7,702 bases of DNA from Omnitrophica bacterium RIFCSPLOWO2_01_FULL_45_10b (GCA_001804205.1 MHFM01000056.1:8319-16020), one strand, 5' to 3'. Shown: positions 1 through 6,455, counted from the stretch's first letter. Made by a program: numbers and translations. The notes: generated by a model from the letters alone, not told the origin.

Positions 1-2
1 GC

Positions 3-107
3 TATTTGCCCTACACCTTTTGTCTTCTCAATTATTCGGCTCTGGTGGGACTGGTTCGGTTTTTAACGGGAAGGCAGAAGACAGCTTGGGAGAAGGCTTA
101 TGCTTAA
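3..107 (+). CDS. Family 2 glycosyltransferase, C-terminal end (partial, 5' end outside window)
   Basis: An open frame enters from the left edge and ends at TAA 105-107, giving 34 residues. The tail contains RFLTGRQKTAWEKAYA, which matches how many membrane-bound family 2 glycosyltransferases of exopolysaccharide loci end: an aromatic-rich last membrane stretch (YLPYTFCLLNYSALVGL), then a basic F-x-TGRQ-x-x-W-x-K-A cytoplasmic tail. Such enzymes polymerise or transfer sugars from nucleotide donors at the inner membrane. The frame overlaps the exosortase start by 8 nt, so the two are probably translationally coupled in one operon. The catalytic domain lies upstream of the window, so the exact subfamily cannot be named. 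The other two frames give nothing family-like: one stops at 64-66 and the other has no recognisable motif. The assignment rests on this short tail and its exosortase context. Confidence 0.72.
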   Translation, partial: YLPYTFCLLNYSALVGLVRFLTGRQKTAWEKAYA

Positions 108-930
108 ATATTTGAAGTGGGTTTTACCTCTCAGTCTGATCGCTTATATTTACTACCCGACATTTGTGTGGATGGCGGACCGTTGGTTTGCCGGGGATTC
201 TTATTATGGTCATGGCGTCCTGGTTCCATTTGTTTCCTTATATTGGATTTTCAAAGAGAAGAATCGATTGGCCTCCTGTGAAAAGAAAAGCCATTTTTTG
301 GGTCTTGTGATTTTTATGTTCGGCGCACTTCTTCAAGCTGCGAGCAGTCTCTTGAGGATTTATTTCCTTTCCGGGATTTCTTTTGTATTTGTTTTATTCG
401 GCAGCATTTATTTTCTTTTCGGGAAGAATACAATCCGACTAATATGGTTTCCAATCGCGTTTCTCTTGATGATGGTTCCGCTCCCACTCCTTTTAATTTC
501 AGAAATTACCTTAAAACTGAAGTTTCTGGTTTCCGAAATATCGACTTATTTTGTGAATGCAATTGGGATTCATGCCGTACAGCAGGGAAGTTATATTTAT
601 ACGCCTAATGCCGTTTGTCTCGTTGGAGATCCATGCAGCGGTTTGAGGTCCTTTTTGGCTTTTCTGTGCTTAGGTTTAATTTTTGCCTATATGGGTCGCT
701 TTTCTTTTTGGAAGAGATTGATTTTGGTGGTTACCGGCCTTCCTTTGGCGATCGTTTTTAACGTGTTTCGCGTTTTTATGATGACCATTCTTGGCGAAAT
801 TTACGGCATGGAACTCGTTAGCACGAAAGCGGTGCATGACGGAGGAGGAATTGTGGTTTTTGCGTTAGCTTTGATTTGTTTCTTGATTCTGAAGCGAAAG
901 CTGGAGGATAGTCATGTTTCGGTCCGCTAA
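100..930 (+). CDS. Exosortase (EpsH/Xrt family transmembrane protease-transpeptidase)
   Basis: This 276-residue polytopic inner-membrane protein has about eight hydrophobic segments (near residues 7-25, 38-51, 66-84, 89-107, 112-134, 183-198, 206-228 and 249-264). The exosortase catalytic set is visible: Cys179 in GDPCSGLRS, Arg224 in NVFRV and His246 in AVHDGGG. The YYGHGVLVP stretch near residues 35-43 is also family-like. Exosortases recognise C-terminal PEP-CTERM-type sorting signals on exported proteins, cut them and probably hand the protein to a surface acceptor. They are a bacterial counterpart of archaeosortases and a functional analogue of sortases. The start is set by a GGGAGAAGG purine tract at 88-96. 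The gene overlaps the glycosyltransferase upstream and the EpsI gene downstream, the classic exopolysaccharide-locus layout. It carries only the core domain, without a fused EpsI domain. The Xrt subtype, and hence the sorting motif it reads, cannot be fixed from sequence alone. Confidence 0.95.
   Translation: MLKYLKWVLPLSLIAYIYYPTFVWMADRWFAGDSYYGHGVLVPFVSLYWIFKEKNRLASCEKKSHFLGLVIFMFGALLQAASSLLRIYFLSGISFVFVLFGSIYFLFGKNTIRLIWFPIAFLLMMVPLPLLLISEITLKLKFLVSEISTYFVNAIGIHAVQQGSYIYTPNAVCLVGDPCSGLRSFLAFLCLGLIFAYMGRFSFWKRLILVVTGLPLAIVFNVFRVFMMTILGEIYGMELVSTKAVHDGGGIVVFALALICFLILKRKLEDSHVSVR
903..908 (+). promoter_or_regulatory. Shine-Dalgarno site of epsI inside the exosortase gene
   Basis: GGAGGA lies five bases before ATG 914 and within the last codons of the exosortase. 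It fixes the EpsI start and makes the 17-nt gene overlap credible as coupled translation. Confidence 0.8.
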
Positions 931-1522
931 AGCTTATTTTTTAATTTTGCTCATGTTGGGCGGACTTTCCTTTTTTCCGCTAGCCATGCCAATCTCTTCT
1001 TCAATAGATAACACACTGGACCCCCATTTCCAGTCGATTCCCTTGCAGATTGGGGAGTGGATGGGAGAAGATACGCCGCCTGATGAGGACACCTATAGAA
1101 TTCTTGAGACGAGGAATATTTTTTCACGTCTTTATCGAAACCCGAGCGGTGAGACCGTTCATCTTCTTTTGGTAGGTTCCAATAAAGATCGGCGCGTTGC
1201 GCATCCGCCGGAGGTGTGTTACACCTCTTCTCATTACACCATCACTGATTCCAAGGAAAATTTAACCACGGTAAGTGGAAAAGAACTTCGCGTAAAAGAA
1301 TTTACCGCTCAGGATCAAAGGGATGCCACCCATCAAGAGAAGGTGCTCTATCTTTATAAGGTGGGAAAACAATTTACAACTAATTATTATGCCCAGCAGT
1401 TTCAATTTGCATGGGATCAGCTTGCACGGAAAGAATCGCAGGTTCTTTTGATTCGTCTTTCGGGAAGTACACGCGAACCGTTTGAGAAGTTTCTCGCCCA
1501 AATTTTAGGGCACGTGTCTTAG
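914..1522 (+). CDS. epsI: EpsI family protein (DUF3485), exosortase partner
   Basis: This 202-residue protein has one N-terminal hydrophobic segment (about residues 7-25), which acts as a membrane anchor or uncleaved signal, followed by an extracytoplasmic domain. The EpsI/DUF3485 hallmark HPPEVCY is at residues 97-103 with the conserved Cys102. A later stretch, GKQFTTNYYAQQFQFAWDQL (151-170), matches the family's conserved C-terminal half. EpsI is encoded beside or fused to exosortases in exopolysaccharide loci. Its biochemical role is not settled, but it is thought to assist the exosortase at the membrane. A strong GGAGGA site at 903-908, five bases before ATG 914, fixes the start inside the exosortase gene (17-nt overlap), which implies coupled translation. 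The stop TAG (1520-1522) overlaps the stop of the convergent barrel gene. Length is normal for a free-standing EpsI. Confidence 0.93.
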   Translation: MFRSAKAYFLILLMLGGLSFFPLAMPISSSIDNTLDPHFQSIPLQIGEWMGEDTPPDEDTYRILETRNIFSRLYRNPSGETVHLLLVGSNKDRRVAHPPEVCYTSSHYTITDSKENLTTVSGKELRVKEFTAQDQRDATHQEKVLYLYKVGKQFTTNYYAQQFQFAWDQLARKESQVLLIRLSGSTREPFEKFLAQILGHVS

Positions 1523-2769
1523 TAGCTGTACTTGACCTCTCCAAAAAACAGATTTTTGGGCCTTCCGAATTCATCATTGTTAGCACCAACAAACAGTTGG
1601 CTTCCCGCCGCCAAAAGAACATTGCTCATGAGTTCGTATTGGATTTCAGGGCGCATGAACAGACTCGTGTCGTTTAAATTGTAAATGGTCCGATATTCAA
1701 ACCGGATTAAGCTGGTAAGATCGTAACCAAGTGAAAGTGCTAAAAAGTTCTTGCCCAGTTGTTGGATTTCCCCGCGAATGAACCGATCAATCTGATAGTC
1801 ATCCGGATCGCGTCGGCCTTGGCCGTTGAAATGATACTCCATGAGCACGTAGATATTGTGGGGCAGATTGTAATCGGCGTTCACTGTGAATTTAAAGAAA
1901 TCTTTTTCAAGTTCCGCTTCCCTAAAAAGAAATTCTCCCCGTACGGCAGAGCCCCTAACATTTCCTTGGAGGTCGGTCCCAATGACATGATCTCGTTTGA
2001 CCCTTCCGCCGAGGATGCCGATTTCATATCCTTTCACGTCGCGTGAGATACGCCCCAAATAGCGCTGGGGGTGAAGCTTCCTTCCGCCAGGTGTGTAGAC
2101 CAATTGAGTTTTGAATCCTTTCGTATTTTTTAGCGTAAAATTAACCGCATCGACCCCGTCTCGCTCTTCAAGTTCAATTTGTGTTGGATTAAATGGATTA
2201 AAGAGGTCCGTTGGCGTAAAAAAGTGCCCGACGCCCCACGGAATTTGTTGGCGACCGATTTCAAGATCAAACAGATCAGATTCGTAAGCAAGGCTTGCTC
2301 GATAAAGTCGATGTTCATAAAAAATATTATCTTCTTCCACCAGCGTTTGGCTCAAGTCTAGAAATTGGCGGTCTTCGCTTTGCTTTTTGGCCGTGCGAAA
2401 ATCTCCAGTTGATACGAAAGTTCCGAAGTAAGGCTGATGATCGTAATCAATTTTTAAGACGGCGCGTTTGTTGTTCTTCATTGGAACGGAAGTTCTTATT
2501 TGAAAACGGGCCCGCTCAAGGGAATTAAATACGTTGGAATTTTCTTTTGCAAACGCGGTGGGGCGATCGACAAATTCCGGAGTGAGCAGAGAGGTGCGCG
2601 TAACAAAATTTAAGCTTTTGACGTAGCCGGAAACATCAGTTTTAATGTTCGTAAAATCGGCACCGAAGACCATCGCAGGAAATAAAATTAAAAGCACCAG
2701 TGCGTCTAAGACACACAACGGGCGTTTTGTGTTACGATCAGAAACTTGCTTGGGTAGCAGTTTTTTCAT
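1519..2769 (-). CDS. Outer-membrane beta-barrel protein (porin/DUF1302-like), last gene of the export operon
   Basis: The protein has 416 residues from ATG 2769, or 421 from an in-frame ATG at 2784. I prefer 2769 because GGAA lies about nine bases upstream of it; for 2784 the only AGG abuts the start codon. The N-terminus is a signal peptide: basic MKKLLPK, hydrophobic LDALVLLILFPAMVF, and likely cleavage after VFG before ADF. The rest has the alternating pattern of amphipathic beta strands and ends in an aromatic strand, FFGEVKYSY, with a terminal Tyr as expected for BAM-inserted proteins. A conserved-looking stretch, LEIGRQQIPWGVGHFF followed by TPTDLFNP (residues 174-197 of the longer form), resembles porin-like families such as DUF1302, but I cannot name the family firmly. 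The start overlaps the end of the ATPase gene upstream. Its place after the LolA-like, permease and ATPase genes suggests it is the outer-membrane receiver or exit channel; that role is inferred. Confidence 0.85.
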   Translation of the reverse strand: MKKLLPKQVSDRNTKRPLCVLDALVLLILFPAMVFGADFTNIKTDVSGYVKSLNFVTRTSLLTPEFVDRPTAFAKENSNVFNSLERARFQIRTSVPMKNNKRAVLKIDYDHQPYFGTFVSTGDFRTAKKQSEDRQFLDLSQTLVEEDNIFYEHRLYRASLAYESDLFDLEIGRQQIPWGVGHFFTPTDLFNPFNPTQIELEERDGVDAVNFTLKNTKGFKTQLVYTPGGRKLHPQRYLGRISRDVKGYEIGILGGRVKRDHVIGTDLQGNVRGSAVRGEFLFREAELEKDFFKFTVNADYNLPHNIYVLMEYHFNGQGRRDPDDYQIDRFIRGEIQQLGKNFLALSLGYDLTSLIRFEYRTIYNLNDTSLFMRPEIQYELMSNVLLAAGSQLFVGANNDEFGRPKNLFFGEVKYSY

Positions 2770-3436
2770 TTGTGATTTTTCCATCCTGTAAAGTAACGAT
2801 GCGGTTTGCTTGCTTCATCATAACCGGATCATGGGTGGCGTACAAAAACGTGATTCGGTCTTTTTCGTTTAGTTCCTTTAAAAATCCCATTAACTCAGTT
2901 CCTGTTTTGTGATCCAAGTTGGCCGTCAGTTCATCGCCTAAAACAATTTTCGGTTTGTGGACAATTGCCCGCGCGACGGCGACCCTTTGCTGCTGCCCGC
3001 GGCTCATCTCATAAGGGCGGCGGTGAATGAGCGCTTGGATGCCGAAGCGTTCACAGATCTCCAGCGCTCTTTTTCTTCGGTCGGCCGATGAAATGCCCTG
3101 GAGCCATAAAACGTATTCGATATTTTCCGCGGCAGTAAAAGCGGGAATCAAATTGTAGTCTTGGAAAATGAATCCGATTTTGCGACGGCGAAGCTGAGCT
3201 AATTTCTGTTGGGGAAGCCGCGTGATTTCTTCGCCATCGAAATGAATGGTTCCTTGGCTGGGACGGTCCAGACATCCAATTAAGTTGAGCAATGTCGTTT
3301 TGCCCGATCCGGACGGCCCTGACAACGCCACAAATGAACCTTCCTCAATTTTAATCGAGACGGATGAGAGCGCCGGGATTGATTGCGAGTCTTCCTTAAA
3401 AATCTTAGTTATATGTTCTGCCTGAACGATGGTCAT
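2738..3436 (-). CDS. ABC transporter ATP-binding protein, LolD/MacB type
   Basis: A 232-residue cytoplasmic ATPase from ATG 3436. An in-frame ATG at 3502 would add 22 residues inside the permease gene. I reject it because family homology begins at TIVQAEHITKIF, and ATG 3436 sits one base after the permease stop. Visible motifs are Walker A GPSGSGKT (40-47), Q-loop Gln92 in FQDYNLIPAFTAAEN, the signature region MSRGQQQRVAVARA (144-157), Walker B IVLGDE with catalytic Glu169, D-loop NLD (173-175) and H-loop His202 in ATHDP. The sequence is closest in style to LolD/MacB/FtsE-like ATPases, which power mechanotransmission-type transporters that move lipoproteins or other substrates without carrying them through the membrane core. 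Two departures from the family norm are SRGQ for the usual SGGQ/E, and DELT for DEPT after Walker B. Key catalytic residues are intact, so it is probably active. It pairs with the FtsX-type permease just upstream. Confidence 0.95.
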   Translation of the reverse strand: MTIVQAEHITKIFKEDSQSIPALSSVSIKIEEGSFVALSGPSGSGKTTLLNLIGCLDRPSQGTIHFDGEEITRLPQQKLAQLRRRKIGFIFQDYNLIPAFTAAENIEYVLWLQGISSADRRKRALEICERFGIQALIHRRPYEMSRGQQQRVAVARAIVHKPKIVLGDELTANLDHKTGTELMGFLKELNEKDRITFLYATHDPVMMKQANRIVTLQDGKITNEKTATQASF

Positions 3437-3437
3437 G

Positions 3438-4661
3438 TCAAGGCCGGTAAATCGCTTTAATGGGTTCCATGCGCCCCGCTTTCCATGCAGGATAAAGTCC
3501 AATAAAGGAAGTGAGAATTAAAAGCGTGATAATTGATTGAATCACATGGAAGGGTTCGACACGCGTATACGTAACGGTACTCATATAAGATCTTGAAAAA
3601 GCCTGTTCCAGTTCCGGAAAAGCAATGCCGACTTTGCCGAAATAGAAGGTGACACAGTAACCGGCAACCAAGCCTAAAGCAATTCCGAATAATTGAAGGA
3701 TGAAGGTTTCCAGAAGAATCAAACGGATCACTTGGGTTGGCGTTGTTCCAATGGCCATCATGACGCCCAATTCACGGGTTCTTTCAAAAACGGACATCAG
3801 AACCGTATTCATAATGCTGACTCCGATGACGATCATGACGGCAAGCAGAATGGTGCGGATGATGGCTTCAGACCATTGAACCCATTGCTCGACTTCGGGA
3901 ATGATTTGATTCCACGTCAGGATTTCATGTTGTTCAGCGTTGGTGATTTGTTTGACTTGGCCTAGAAAGGAGGGAATTGCTTTTCGGCTGGCCAAGCGGA
4001 TGACGATCTCATGCGTTTCATGTCCTACGCTAAGCAGTTCCTGCGCAGATTCGAATGTAATGTAGGCCGACACTTCATCCAGGACTTGGCTGCCCGTGTG
4101 AAAAATACCTTTTATCTCGTAAGAATAACCGGCCAATGTGCCATCGATAGCCTGAGTCATGACTACTACTTTATCGCCTATGTGAAGCTGAAGTTTTTGA
4201 GCCAGCCTTGAACCAAGGATCACCTTGCGGTGTTCGGTTGAACCTAAAAATTCACCCTCTTTCATATGATTTTTTAAATCGGTCACTTGCGCTTCCCGTA
4301 TCGGGTCAATTCCTGTCAGGAGAATGCCGCGCGATTTTTCGCTGGTTCCGATCAACGCTTCGCATTTGACGCGTTCTGTAACAGCAATAACATGCGGGAG
4401 TGTTTTTAGCTTCTCAAGGACAGCAGATCCATCGGGCACCGTTAGTTCTGGGGATAGAGACCTTTCGAAATCGAGCGCATGAATTTGCACATGGCCTGTC
4501 AAAAGGCGAATCACATTTTCTCTCATCTGTTCATTGGTTCCATCGCTGAAACCCCAAAGGAAAATTAGCGCGGCAAGGCCCACGCCAACGGCGAGGACCG
4601 TAATGATGGATCGCCTCGGGTTGCGGCCAATGTTTAGAAATGCGAGTTTCAGCAAAAACAT
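3438..4661 (-). CDS. ABC transporter permease, FtsX/LolC-LolE/MacB type
   Basis: This 407-residue inner-membrane protein has the four-helix layout of the FtsX superfamily: TM1 near residues 18-39, a large periplasmic domain (about 40-265), and TM2-TM4 near 268-292, 313-340 and 372-393. Family motifs are visible: MNTVLMSVFERTRELGVMMA (284-303) with the following AIGTTPTQV, the coupling region that contacts the ATPase, and the C-terminal YPAWKAGRMEPIKAI. The N-terminus (LAFLNIGRNPRRSIIT) is also typical. Only one permease is present, so the transporter would be a homodimer as in MacB and some LolCE-like systems. The start ATG is three bases after the stop of the LolA-like gene and has no clear Shine-Dalgarno site, implying reinitiation. 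No MacA-like adaptor or TolC is encoded nearby. The LolA-like protein and the barrel gene suggest lipoprotein or lipid transfer rather than tripartite drug efflux. Confidence 0.93.
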   Translation of the reverse strand: MFLLKLAFLNIGRNPRRSIITVLAVGVGLAALIFLWGFSDGTNEQMRENVIRLLTGHVQIHALDFERSLSPELTVPDGSAVLEKLKTLPHVIAVTERVKCEALIGTSEKSRGILLTGIDPIREAQVTDLKNHMKEGEFLGSTEHRKVILGSRLAQKLQLHIGDKVVVMTQAIDGTLAGYSYEIKGIFHTGSQVLDEVSAYITFESAQELLSVGHETHEIVIRLASRKAIPSFLGQVKQITNAEQHEILTWNQIIPEVEQWVQWSEAIIRTILLAVMIVIGVSIMNTVLMSVFERTRELGVMMAIGTTPTQVIRLILLETFILQLFGIALGLVAGYCVTFYFGKVGIAFPELEQAFSRSYMSTVTYTRVEPFHVIQSIITLLILTSFIGLYPAWKAGRMEPIKAIYRP

Positions 4662-4664
4662 AGA

Positions 4665-5417
4665 TTAAGGATATTGTTCTAATTGTTTGCGTGTAAATAG
4701 GGAATCGGCAATTTCAACATCGTATTGGGCTTCCAGGATCTTAATCGTTGTTTCACGGTCCGGTTCCTTGTGATTTTCCATGCGCCATACCGTAGGTACG
4801 GCATGTTTGCCAAACGATCGGAATTCTGAATAGTGAAGGGTTCGAATATGTTCCATTTTTTCGTTGTAAAAATCCCAACGCACGGGTGCAGCATCAGTTT
4901 TGCGAAGCCAAAGTTCAAGCTTGCCATAGGTGACAGGCGCATCCGGGTGAGGCAGGAGTTCAAGGTGATATGTTTTGAAGCCATCCATTTTTTCTTCTCC
5001 GAGAATTTTGCTTTTGTAATCACGCGGGAAGTAACTTAATTTGACGAAGTCATCGTTTGAAAAATCGCTTCCCAGAAAATGATCAAGCATCAGGGATGGG
5101 GGTATGAGGATGGTTCGCTCTGCGGTTGGCAGATACTGCCAAAGCCTCGTTTTGAGCCTTAAAAATCCTTGTCCCGCCGTTTTGGGCGGTTCAAGAACCC
5201 GGGCGAATGCGAAATCAACGCCTTTCATCCAGACGCGGATTTTATAATTGCGTTGCCATCTTTTTGTTTTCACATCGAGCGTTACGGTCATGTCGTGTGA
5301 GGCACCGCGTATGACGTTGTCCATTTGCTCAAGCAACTTGACAGGGTCTGTAGCCGCTAAAGTAATCGGCGAACTTACGAGCATGCAGAAACTGAAGAAG
5401 ATTCCAATCGCTTTCAC
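4665..5417 (-). CDS. Outer membrane lipoprotein-sorting protein, LolA-like (PF17131-type)
   Basis: A 250-residue exported protein. The start codon is GTG (5415-5417); from there MKAIGIFFSFCMLVSSPITLA is a good signal peptide with cleavage after TLA, so a periplasmic location is expected. The Cys at residue 11 is not in a proper lipobox, so I do not call it a lipoprotein. The mature part has the LolA-like half-barrel pattern and the signature of the 'outer membrane lipoprotein-sorting protein' family: LEPPKTAGQGFLRLK (75-89), LWQYLPTAERTILIPPS (92-108), GSDFSNDD (116-123) and the C-terminal SLFTRKQLEQ (239-248). Members occur next to MMPL/RND or FtsX-type transporters and are presumed to carry a lipid or lipidated cargo across the periplasm. 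Canonical LolA is a different, only distantly related family. The gene starts 12 nt after the ThiF stop and ends 3 nt before the permease start. No convincing Shine-Dalgarno site precedes the GTG. Confidence 0.9.
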   Translation of the reverse strand: MKAIGIFFSFCMLVSSPITLAATDPVKLLEQMDNVIRGASHDMTVTLDVKTKRWQRNYKIRVWMKGVDFAFARVLEPPKTAGQGFLRLKTRLWQYLPTAERTILIPPSLMLDHFLGSDFSNDDFVKLSYFPRDYKSKILGEEKMDGFKTYHLELLPHPDAPVTYGKLELWLRKTDAAPVRWDFYNEKMEHIRTLHYSEFRSFGKHAVPTVWRMENHKEPDRETTIKILEAQYDVEIADSLFTRKQLEQYP

Positions 5418-5429
5418 AAAGAGTTCAAA

Positions 5430-6362
5430 TTATGGTTTAGAAGCAGGTACGGATGCTTCCGGTTCGAGTGGCTTTTTCGGTTGTAAAGGAACGTGGCTTT
5501 GAGCATTCAAAAGTTTCTGGCAAAACCATTTTTTGATTCGTTGCCATGGACTTCGCATGCCAAAGGGATAATATTTTCGCCTGACACGTTGCGTGATCAA
5601 ATCAATTTGATAAGTATGCGGGGCATAACGGACTCGGTATTTTCCCGTGAGAATTTTAACCGCCTCTGTTCCTGAAAATGCGGCGACAAGCATATGGGCG
5701 GGAGAAACACTTGCCGCACGTCGGGTTTTAAGATTAAAAGCTTCTTTGTCCATGTATGAAAGACATAACGGGCTGGGTGAAAGTCCGAACGTACAGGCCA
5801 TTCTTTTTTTCTGTTCGTCCATTTGATCTTGCAAATCAAAATAATCTTCATATTTCATACCTGACGGTGAGAAGATGATGACCGATGCTCCAAAGCCTAA
5901 AGGGCAAGAGGTTAATGCAGGAATACGTTTCTCATAACATTTTCTGAAGAAAAGCAATTTGCTGTCTTGCCCAAAGAAATCAATGCCATCTAATGCAAGG
6001 TCAACCGATTCCAGAAAGCGATCCACATTATGTTGCGTAACCCCTTCTTCAAAAATCGTTACCTCAGCTTCAGGATTAATGGACAGAATCATCTCCCGAA
6101 TCACTGAGGTTTTCTGCTCTCCAAGAGTTTCCACAGAGGCGCCGATTTGGCGGTTGATATTGGTGAGTTCGAACGTGTCAGGATCAGCTATTTTAAATCG
6201 GCCGATTCCAAGCCGTGCGAGGACCTGCGCTTGCATTCCTCCTGCGCCTCCAAGGCCGGCGATGGCGACACAAGATTTGCGGAGGATCGCTTGCTCCTGA
6301 GCCGTGAGCCATCCTAGGTTACGATCAAAAGCTTGCTCGTAGCTAAAGTGATGCGGTTTCAT
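5430..6362 (-). CDS. ThiF/MoeB/E1-like adenylyltransferase
   Basis: A 310-residue cytoplasmic protein with one Rossmann-type E1-like domain (about residues 10-265). Visible features are the N-terminal FDRNLGWLTAQEQ, the nucleotide-binding loop GLGGAGG (36-42), the acidic strand end IADPD (Asp60, Asp62), ELTNINRQ (65-72, with the Asn and Arg-Gln that hold ATP), Lys84 in QKTSV, and ALDGID (123-128). Relatives adenylate a C-terminal carboxylate of a ubiquitin-like or sulfur-carrier protein, or a carboxylate on another substrate such as tRNA t6A in TcdA. No CxxC pairs exist, so the structural zinc site of MoeB/ThiF is absent. Cys190, in RMACTFGLSPSP, might be the nucleophile, but that is a guess. 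The last 25 residues are Pro/Lys-rich and look disordered. No ubiquitin-like partner or YcaO is in the window. The pairing with a nitroreductase recalls Rv1355c-type fusions. The substrate is unknown. Confidence 0.92.
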   Translation of the reverse strand: MKPHHFSYEQAFDRNLGWLTAQEQAILRKSCVAIAGLGGAGGMQAQVLARLGIGRFKIADPDTFELTNINRQIGASVETLGEQKTSVIREMILSINPEAEVTIFEEGVTQHNVDRFLESVDLALDGIDFFGQDSKLLFFRKCYEKRIPALTSCPLGFGASVIIFSPSGMKYEDYFDLQDQMDEQKKRMACTFGLSPSPLCLSYMDKEAFNLKTRRAASVSPAHMLVAAFSGTEAVKILTGKYRVRYAPHTYQIDLITQRVRRKYYPFGMRSPWQRIKKWFCQKLLNAQSHVPLQPKKPLEPEASVPASKP

Positions 6363-6389
6363 TCTTTAACGTTTGCCTGTGGTTGACCG

Positions 6390-6436
6390 TCTCTATTAAG
6401 AGTAGCATAAGATAGAGATAATTAATAATCCTATCT
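6390..6436 (-). repeat. Overlapping alternative inverted repeats in the nitroreductase-ThiF spacer
   Basis: In the 93-nt spacer three short arms can pair in two exclusive ways. TCTCTAT at 6390-6396 is complementary to ATAGAGA at 6412-6418 (7 bp, 15-nt loop). AGATAG at 6410-6415 is complementary to CTATCT at 6431-6436 (6 bp, 15-nt loop). The two stems share bases 6412-6415, so only one can form at a time. Neither is followed by a T tract on the transcribed strand. The arms are AT-rich and weak, so this could be chance or a modest attenuator or processing site. Confidence 0.35.
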
Positions 6437-6455
6437 ATAAATATGGCGCATAAAT

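Noticed and set aside
1496..1511. Inverted repeat GCCC...GGGC near the end of epsI as a bidirectional terminator
   Set aside because: The stem has only four base pairs with an AT centre, and no T run follows in either direction.
1541..1559. Inverted repeat CCAAAAA/TTTTTGG as a terminator for the convergent operons
   Set aside because: It lies inside the barrel coding sequence (the NLFFG codons), is AT-rich, and has no T tract after it on either strand.
3437..3502. Longer ATPase start at ATG 3502
   Set aside because: The extra 22 residues lie within the permease C-terminus in another frame and have no ABC-family character. ATG 3436 directly follows the permease stop and begins at the homology boundary.
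4665..5417. Lipoprotein reading of the LolA-like protein via Cys11
   Set aside because: The residues before the Cys (FFSF) do not make a lipobox, while a good signal peptidase I site follows at TLA/ATD.
5959..6300. Open + strand frame of 113 codons opposite the ThiF-like gene
   Set aside because: It is fully antisense to the strongest E1-domain motifs and has Ser/Arg/Pro-rich content typical of a shadow frame.
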